Of a stretch of DNA of 47,323 nucleotides, positions 42,714 to 47,323 are shown in pieces. The position numbers were made by a program, and so were the translations under genes. How positions within the stretch are numbered: position 1 is the stretch's first letter; each line of letters begins with the position of its first letter. The stretch lies in NCBI GenBank assembly GCA_964598245.1, contig CAZRAX010000001.1:1-47323 (forward strand), given 5' to 3'. The notes under the pieces were generated by a model. The model was not told the origin of the DNA. It did no database searches and saw only the letters and a program-made list of their open reading frames with translations. Source of the stretch: JAACPR01 sp964598245. GTDB lineage: Bacteria > Patescibacteriota > Minisyncoccia > Phycocordibacterales > JAACPR01.

Positions 42714-43982
42714 ATGAATTTATCAGATTTTAAAAAACTAAATTTACCTGATAGCCCAGGAGTTTATTTCTTTAGAGAAAAAAAATTAAAAAGCCATGGT
42801 CGAAATGGTGGAGTTTTATATATAGGTAAAGCAACTTCACTCAAAGACAGAGTCCGTAGCTATTTTTCTAATGATTTAATAAAAACTAGGGGGCCAGCGA
42901 TGGTTGATATGGTTACAAAATCTGACACAATTACTTTTCAAAAAACAGATTCCGTTTTAGAAGCACTAATTTTAGAAGTAAATTTAATCAAGAAACATAA
43001 ACCAAAATATAATACAAAAGAAAAAGATGATCGTAGTTATTACAGAGTAATAATTACCGATGAAGAATTTCCGAGAATTTTGTTAGTTCGTGAGCAAGAA
43101 TTAAAAATTCAAAAAGGTAAATATAAAATTCGAGACGAATTCGGCCCTTTTCCGAATGCTGGGCAGTTAAATGAAGCACTTAAAATAATTCAAAAAATTT
43201 TTCCATTTTTTGATACAAAAAAAGTAGTTTCAGAAATGAAACCGATTGACATCAAGAGAATTGGAGTAAAAATCAGCATCGGTCTTTATCCTGATATTTT
43301 TAATCATAAAGTTTCAAAAAAAGAATACTTAACAAATATTAAAAACATTAAAAATTTTTTTGAAGGAGAAAAAGGCAAAGTTATAAAAAATTTAAAAAAA
43401 GAAATGCAAGATTTCGCCAAAAATCAAGAATTTGAAAAGGCCAATCAAATTAAAAAAAAGATTTTTGCGCTAGAACATATTAACGATATTAGATTAATAA
43501 AAGAAGAAACTAAAAATATTAATTATCAATTTAGAATTGAAGCTTATGATGTGGCGCATACCAAGGGTTCGCAAAGTGTTGGGGTTATGGTTGTTTTTGA
43601 AAATAATCAAGCAGTTAAAAATCAATATAAAAAATTTATATTAAGAGAAACAAAAAATGGAGATGATTATGGGGGGTTAAAAGAAATTTTGAATCGTCGT
43701 TTAAAGCATTCAGAGTGGTCTTACCCTGATTTAATTGTAGTTGATGGAGGAAAAGGTCAAAAGAATGTCGCTGAAAAAACTCTAAAAGAAAATAATTTAA
43801 ATTTGAATGTTGTAAGTGTGGTTAAAGATAAAAAACATCAGGCGCGCGGAATATTAGCAACAGGAAAAAAAATTAAAGAAATAGCCCAAAAAAATAAAGT
43901 ACCTATTCTACAAATAAATTTAGAGGCGCATCGGTTCGCAATCAATTTCCACAGAAATAAAATGCGGAAAAGACTTAGTTAA
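42714..43982 (+). CDS. uvrC: Excinuclease ABC subunit C, short form without HhH region
   Basis: Dual-incision nuclease of excision repair. 422 residues against about 600 in most bacteria. N-terminal GIY-YIG domain (GVYFFREKK ... GVLYIGKATSLKDRVRSYF), a UVR motif (EMQDFAKNQEFEKANQIKKKI) that binds UvrB, and the RNase H-like endonuclease domain (YDVAHTKGSQSVGVMVVF, PDLIVVDGGKGQ, LEAHRFAINFHR). The protein stops right after this domain, so the C-terminal tandem HhH DNA-binding region is absent. The stop is followed at once by the ddl promoter, so it is a natural end in this assembly. Confidence 0.95.
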   Translation: MNLSDFKKLNLPDSPGVYFFREKKLKSHGRNGGVLYIGKATSLKDRVRSYFSNDLIKTRGPAMVDMVTKSDTITFQKTDSVLEALILEVNLIKKHKPKYNTKEKDDRSYYRVIITDEEFPRILLVREQELKIQKGKYKIRDEFGPFPNAGQLNEALKIIQKIFPFFDTKKVVSEMKPIDIKRIGVKISIGLYPDIFNHKVSKKEYLTNIKNIKNFFEGEKGKVIKNLKKEMQDFAKNQEFEKANQIKKKIFALEHINDIRLIKEETKNINYQFRIEAYDVAHTKGSQSVGVMVVFENNQAVKNQYKKFILRETKNGDDYGGLKEILNRRLKHSEWSYPDLIVVDGGKGQKNVAEKTLKENNLNLNVVSVVKDKKHQARGILATGKKIKEIAQKNKVPILQINLEAHRFAINFHRNKMRKRLS

Positions 43983-43989
43983 AAATTTT

Positions 43990-43998
43990 TGATAAAAT
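43990..43998 (+). promoter_or_regulatory. Extended -10 promoter for ddl, leaderless
   Basis: TGATAAAAT (TG-n-TAAAAT, 43990-43998). Predicted +1 is 44005, the A of the ddl ATG. Confidence 0.5.
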
Positions 43999-44004
43999 TA
44001 AAGC

Positions 44005-44964
44005 ATGAAAATAATTGTTTTAAGAGGCGGTCCATCAAGTGAATACGAAGTTTCATTGAAAACTGGAAAATCTGTTATTGATCAATTACAAGATATTTAT
44101 GATATTTCTGATGTTGTTATTGATAAAAACGGTGATTGGTATTGTTCTGGTTTTCAAGTCAGACCATATGAGATTACTAAAAATACTGATTGTGTTTTTA
44201 ATGCAATGCATGGTGAATATGGTGAGGATGGAACTGTGCAAAGATTATTAGAACAATTAAAAGTTCCATATACTGGTTCTAGAGTATTGGGGTCGAGACT
44301 TTCCATTAATAAAGCACTGACCAAAGAAATTTATCAAAAAAATGGAATTAAAACTCCACTTTATAAAGTTTTAGATAAAACTGATAATATTGATGGCCTA
44401 GCGATTCAAATGTATAAGACTTTTCCAATGCCTGCTGTACTAAAACCTATTGCAAGCGGATCTTCTGTGGGTGTTTCAATTGTTCGTGATTATAAATCTC
44501 TTCGTGAAACTTTGATTAGTTTATTTTTGAGATATGATCAAGTTTTAATAGAAGAATATATTGAAGGAAAAGAAGCAACTGTTGGAGTTGTGGATGAATT
44601 CCGTGGCCAGAAAATTTATCCACTTTTACCAATTGAAATTAGAAAGCCAGAAGGAAAAGATTTTTTTGATTATGAAGCAAAATATGATGACATTTCTAAG
44701 GAACTTTGCCCAGGTGATTTTTCGCCATCTGAAAAAGAGTTAATGCAAGAATTAGCTGCAAAATCACATGATTCACTAGGACTCCGCCACTATTCCAGAA
44801 CCGATTTTAGAGTTCACCCCAGGAGGGGAATTTACGCACTAGAGACTAATTCTTTACCAGGATTAACGGCGCAATCTTTAATGCCCAAGGCAATGGCGCC
44901 GATTGGTTCAAGTTATAAAGAGTTATTGGAACATATTATTAACCTTGCAATCAATCAGAAATAA
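44005..44964 (+). CDS. ddl: D-alanine--D-alanine ligase
   Basis: ATP-grasp enzyme making the D-Ala-D-Ala end of peptidoglycan precursors; 319 residues. LRGGPSSEYEVSLKTG at the start, FNAMHGEYGEDGTVQ, PYTGS, KPIASGSSVGVSIV (ATP-grasp loop), EEYIEGKEATVGVV, YSRTDFRV and ALETNSLPGLTAQSLMPK at the end. The ETNS-PG-T metal/substrate block is complete. No other peptidoglycan ligases lie nearby. Confidence 0.97.
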   Translation: MKIIVLRGGPSSEYEVSLKTGKSVIDQLQDIYDISDVVIDKNGDWYCSGFQVRPYEITKNTDCVFNAMHGEYGEDGTVQRLLEQLKVPYTGSRVLGSRLSINKALTKEIYQKNGIKTPLYKVLDKTDNIDGLAIQMYKTFPMPAVLKPIASGSSVGVSIVRDYKSLRETLISLFLRYDQVLIEEYIEGKEATVGVVDEFRGQKIYPLLPIEIRKPEGKDFFDYEAKYDDISKELCPGDFSPSEKELMQELAAKSHDSLGLRHYSRTDFRVHPRRGIYALETNSLPGLTAQSLMPKAMAPIGSSYKELLEHIINLAINQK

Positions 44965-44990
44965 GTTATTATTTTCTTATCCTAATTATA

Positions 44991-45063
44991 GGGCCCTTAG
45001 CTCATCTGGTAGAGCGCCTCACTTGCACTGAGGAGGTGGCGGGTTCGAGTCCTGTAGGGTCCA
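44991..45063 (+). tRNA. tRNA-Ala (anticodon UGC)
   Basis: 73 nt. Acceptor GGGCCCT pairs with AGGGTCC; the third pair is G3-U70, the alanine identity element. The anticodon stem CCTCA/TGAGG carries loop CTTGCAC with anticodon TGC; the T arm has GGTTCGAGTCC. Discriminator base is A. CCA is not encoded (CAT follows), so it must be added after transcription. Confidence 0.97.
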
Positions 45064-45089
45064 CATTAAAAATTTAATTTATTTTAATT

Positions 45090-45311
45090 ATGTTCAATTT
45101 TGTATTAAAAAAAATGATGAAGCAACAGCTTAAAAATTTACCACCTGAACAAGCAGACAGAATTATGAATGCTTTTGAAAAAGACCCAAAATTTTTTGAG
45201 CAAATTGCAAAAGAAATAAAAGAAAAAGTTAAAGCTGGTGCAAATCAACAAAACGCATCTATGCAAGTTATGATGAAGCACAAAGAAAAATTGCAAGAAT
45301 TGATGAAATAG
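45090..45311 (+). CDS. Small helical protein of unknown function
   Basis: 73 residues, not recognised. Almost entirely helical and charged: MFNFVLKKMMKQQLKNL, then PPEQADRIMNAFEKDPKFFEQIAKEIKE, and a Met/Lys-rich end. No signal peptide or metal site. It lies between tRNA-Ala and ychF and ends 15 bp before ychF, so the two may be co-transcribed. Codon use and spacing fit a real gene. Confidence 0.7.
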   Translation: MFNFVLKKMMKQQLKNLPPEQADRIMNAFEKDPKFFEQIAKEIKEKVKAGANQQNASMQVMMKHKEKLQELMK

Positions 45312-45326
45312 TCTAATCTTTGATTT

Positions 45327-46421
45327 ATGTCACTAGCAATCGGTATCGTCGGACTACCAAACGTCGGGAAATCGACACTGTTCAACGCACTAACAAAAAA
45401 ATCAGTTCCATCTGAAAACTATCCATTCTGCACAATTGATCCGTCAGTTGGTGTTGTTGCTGTTCCTGATGAACGACTTGAAAAACTTTCAGAAATGTCT
45501 AAATCTGAAAAAACTATCCCCGCGGTTGTAGAATTTACTGATATTGCCGGATTAGTAAAAGGTGCATCAGAAGGAGAAGGACTTGGAAATAAATTCTTAG
45601 CTAATATTCGGGAAACTGACGCAGTTGCTCAGGTTGTTCGTATTTTTGAAGATTCCAGTGTAATTCATGTTCATGGTGAAATTAATCCAATGTCTGACAT
45701 AGAAGTAATCAACCTAGAGCTGATTTTGGCCGATAGAGAAACTGTTTCAAAGAGAATGGGTAATTTAGTAAAAGAAGTTAAAAGTGGTGATAAAAAAGCC
45801 ATCAAAGAACTTGAACTCTTAACAAAATTAGATAAAGCACTAGACGATGGGCAACTCGGTAACACAGTTTCATTTGATGATGAAGATAAAAAAATCGTAA
45901 AAACTTTTAATCTCCTTACCACAAAACCTTTCTTTTATGTTTTAAATAAAAAATCAGGAGCGCAAAATTTAGATGAATTAAACGATCCTAGATGGGAAGA
46001 GTTAATGAATTTTATGAAAAGTTCTGGGAGTGATTATGTAATTGTTGATGCAGGACTTGAGCATGAAATAAAAGATTTAGATAATGAAGAAAAAAAAGAA
46101 TTTCGTAATGATGGAGGAAGTGATGATGGAATTGATAAGTTAATCAAGAAAGGTTATGAAATTTTAGATTTGGTTACCTTCTTTACAACAGGAGAAAAGG
46201 AAAGTCGTGCTTGGACTACAAAACGTAACTCTACTGCCCCAGTTGCCGGAACTTCAATCCACACTGATTTTCATGATAAATTTATTCGTGCCACCGTCAT
46301 CGAATGGGATAAATTATTAGAAGCAGGTTCACACAGTGTTGCTCGTGAAAAAGGAACTCTCCGAACAGAAGGAAAAGAATACATTGTCAAAGATGGTGAT
46401 GTTATTGAATTTTTGGTTTAG
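45327..46421 (+). CDS. ychF: Ribosome-binding ATPase YchF/OLA1
   Basis: Obg-related P-loop ATPase/GTPase that binds ribosomes; 364 residues. Walker A GLPNVGKSTLFNAL, switch I TIDPSVGVV, switch II DIAGLVKGASEGEGLGNKFL, the specificity-altered motif region (YVLNKKSG) and a C-terminal TGS domain (about 280-364: LVTFFTTGEKESRAWTTKR, then VIEFLV at the end). Full length for the family. Confidence 0.97.
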   Translation: MSLAIGIVGLPNVGKSTLFNALTKKSVPSENYPFCTIDPSVGVVAVPDERLEKLSEMSKSEKTIPAVVEFTDIAGLVKGASEGEGLGNKFLANIRETDAVAQVVRIFEDSSVIHVHGEINPMSDIEVINLELILADRETVSKRMGNLVKEVKSGDKKAIKELELLTKLDKALDDGQLGNTVSFDDEDKKIVKTFNLLTTKPFFYVLNKKSGAQNLDELNDPRWEELMNFMKSSGSDYVIVDAGLEHEIKDLDNEEKKEFRNDGGSDDGIDKLIKKGYEILDLVTFFTTGEKESRAWTTKRNSTAPVAGTSIHTDFHDKFIRATVIEWDKLLEAGSHSVAREKGTLRTEGKEYIVKDGDVIEFLV

Positions 46422-46526
46422 ATTTATACAAAACATATTGGGCTTTTTTTCTATCACAAAACTTGCTAACATTAAATAGTAACTTTTTTATATCGCTTAC
46501 AAAAAATTCAGCGACAAAATAAATTA

Positions 46527-47323
46527 ATGCAGGAATACAATCATAAAAAAATAGAAGAAAAATGGCAGAAAGCTTGGCAAGAAAATAAAATTTTTAAAAC
46601 TCCTGATTCGGTGAAAGGAAAAGATAATTTTTACACTCTTGTAGAATTCCCTTATCCATCTGGTGATTTACATGTTGGGCATTGGTATGCTTTTGCTGTA
46701 ACTGATATTTATGCCAAATATCAACGTCTTTTAGGTAAAAATGTTCTTTTCCCAATAGGATTTGATGCTTTTGGATTACCGGCTGAAAATGCAGCCATAA
46801 AACACAATTTAGATCCAAATGAGTGGACAACTCGGAATATAGAGTCAATGAAAAAACAAATGATTTTAATGGGTGCTAGTTTTGATTGGGATAGAATGAT
46901 TACCACAATTGATCCTCAATATTACAAATGGACTCAGTGGATTTTTACTCAGATGTTTGAACGTGGTCTTGCTTATAAGAAAAAAGCAACAGTTAATTGG
47001 GACCCTGTTGATAAAACAGTTTTAGCTAATGAACAAGTAATGCCTGATGGAACCGCAGAACGATCTGGTGCTATTGTAGAGAAAAAAGAAATTGATCAAT
47101 GGTTTTTGAAAATTACCGATTATGCAGAGCGCCTAAGTGATGATTTAGATGATTTAGATTGGCCAAAAGAAATTAAAGAGCAACAGAAAAATTGGATTGG
47201 GAAATCATACGGTGCAGAATTGGATTTTGAAATTAAAGATACAAACAATGACAAAAAAATTGATCAAAAAATAAAAGTTTTCACTACTCGTCCTGATACT
47301 TTATTTGGTGCGACTTATGTTGT
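46527..47323 (+). CDS. leuS: Leucyl-tRNA synthetase, 5' part
   Basis: The frame opens at ATG 46527 (MQEYNHKKIEEKWQKAWQ) and runs off the window after about 265 codons. Class I features: PYPSGDLHVGHWYAF (the HIGH motif as HVGH), GFDAFGLPAENAA, NWDPVDKTVLANEQV and the beginning of the editing insertion TTRPDTLFGATYVV. LDDLDWPKEIKEQQKNWIGKS is the segment before the editing domain. The 105-bp gap after ychF has no strong terminator; a 5-bp hairpin TCGCT/AGCGA lies in it. Confidence 0.95.
   Translation, partial: MQEYNHKKIEEKWQKAWQENKIFKTPDSVKGKDNFYTLVEFPYPSGDLHVGHWYAFAVTDIYAKYQRLLGKNVLFPIGFDAFGLPAENAAIKHNLDPNEWTTRNIESMKKQMILMGASFDWDRMITTIDPQYYKWTQWIFTQMFERGLAYKKKATVNWDPVDKTVLANEQVMPDGTAERSGAIVEKKEIDQWFLKITDYAERLSDDLDDLDWPKEIKEQQKNWIGKSYGAELDFEIKDTNNDKKIDQKIKVFTTRPDTLFGATYV

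Noticed and set aside
46422..46526. Promoter for leuS (TTGCTA near 46463 with TATATC at 46489)
   Set aside because: Spacing is 20 bp and the -10 is poor, so I do not call it.
1..47323. CRISPR array, insertion sequence, prophage, toxin-antitoxin or defence island
   Set aside because: No regular spaced repeats, transposase or integrase motifs, or known defence genes were found; the genes are mainly housekeeping.

Overview
The window looks like a piece of an AT-rich (about 30% GC by eye), very densely packed bacterial chromosome, most likely from a member of the Candidate Phyla Radiation / Patescibacteria. The reasons are indirect: core genes encode shortened versions of familiar proteins (threonyl-tRNA synthetase without the TGS domain, an SMC of 745 residues with no recognisable hinge, UvrC without its C-terminal HhH region, a 1073-residue RpoB), most genes lack a Shine-Dalgarno sequence, several promoters sit so close to the start codon that the mRNA should be leaderless, and there are domain fusions such as NusB-Nudix. 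TGA is used as an ordinary stop (32459-32461 and 42004-42006), so this is the standard bacterial code and not the TGA=Gly code of Absconditabacteria/Gracilibacteria.

Layout. 1-1092: 3' part of a surface protein (tyrosine-rich region, two Ig/PKD-like repeats, VPYTG and a membrane anchor), ended by a bidirectional terminator. 1174-6171 (minus): dnaE-thrS. 6192-11064 (plus): rnhB, rpmF, nusB-nudix, rnc, smc. 11100-12194: a type IV pilin-like protein with a cysteine-repeat tail; rnr runs convergently against it. 14215-15844: rpsP, khpA, an unassigned structured RNA, trmD. 15845-28820: rpoB-rpoC-dnaG-rpoD-helicase/nuclease, one probable operon behind a long structured leader. 28813-34577: envelope and housekeeping genes (DsbA-like thioredoxin, uppP, a DnaQ-fold exonuclease, hisS, two small membrane proteins, MscS, LOG-family protein). 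34636-43982: tgt and the complete nucleotide-excision-repair set uvrB, uvrA, uvrC, interleaved with adk, a small cysteine-triad protein and an MTH1-like Nudix gene that contains a scaffold gap. 44005-47323: ddl, tRNA-Ala(UGC), a small conserved-looking protein, ychF and the 5' part of leuS.

How the parts fit. Most of the window is information processing: replication (DnaE, DnaG), transcription (RpoB, RpoC, RpoD, NusB), RNA maturation and decay (RNase III, RNase R, RNase HII, KhpA), tRNA charging and modification (ThrS, HisS, LeuS, TrmD, Tgt, tRNA-Ala) and repair (UvrABC, helicase-nuclease, Nudix). UppP and Ddl imply a peptidoglycan wall. The pilin-like protein and the tyrosine-rich surface protein are the obvious accessory, cell-contact genes. 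No CRISPR array, insertion sequence, prophage or defence island is visible. The most unexplained signals are the about 110-nt structured RNA before trmD, the long hairpin before rpoB, the perfect 13-bp inverted repeat between hisS and its divergent neighbour, and the recurrent leaderless promoter architecture.
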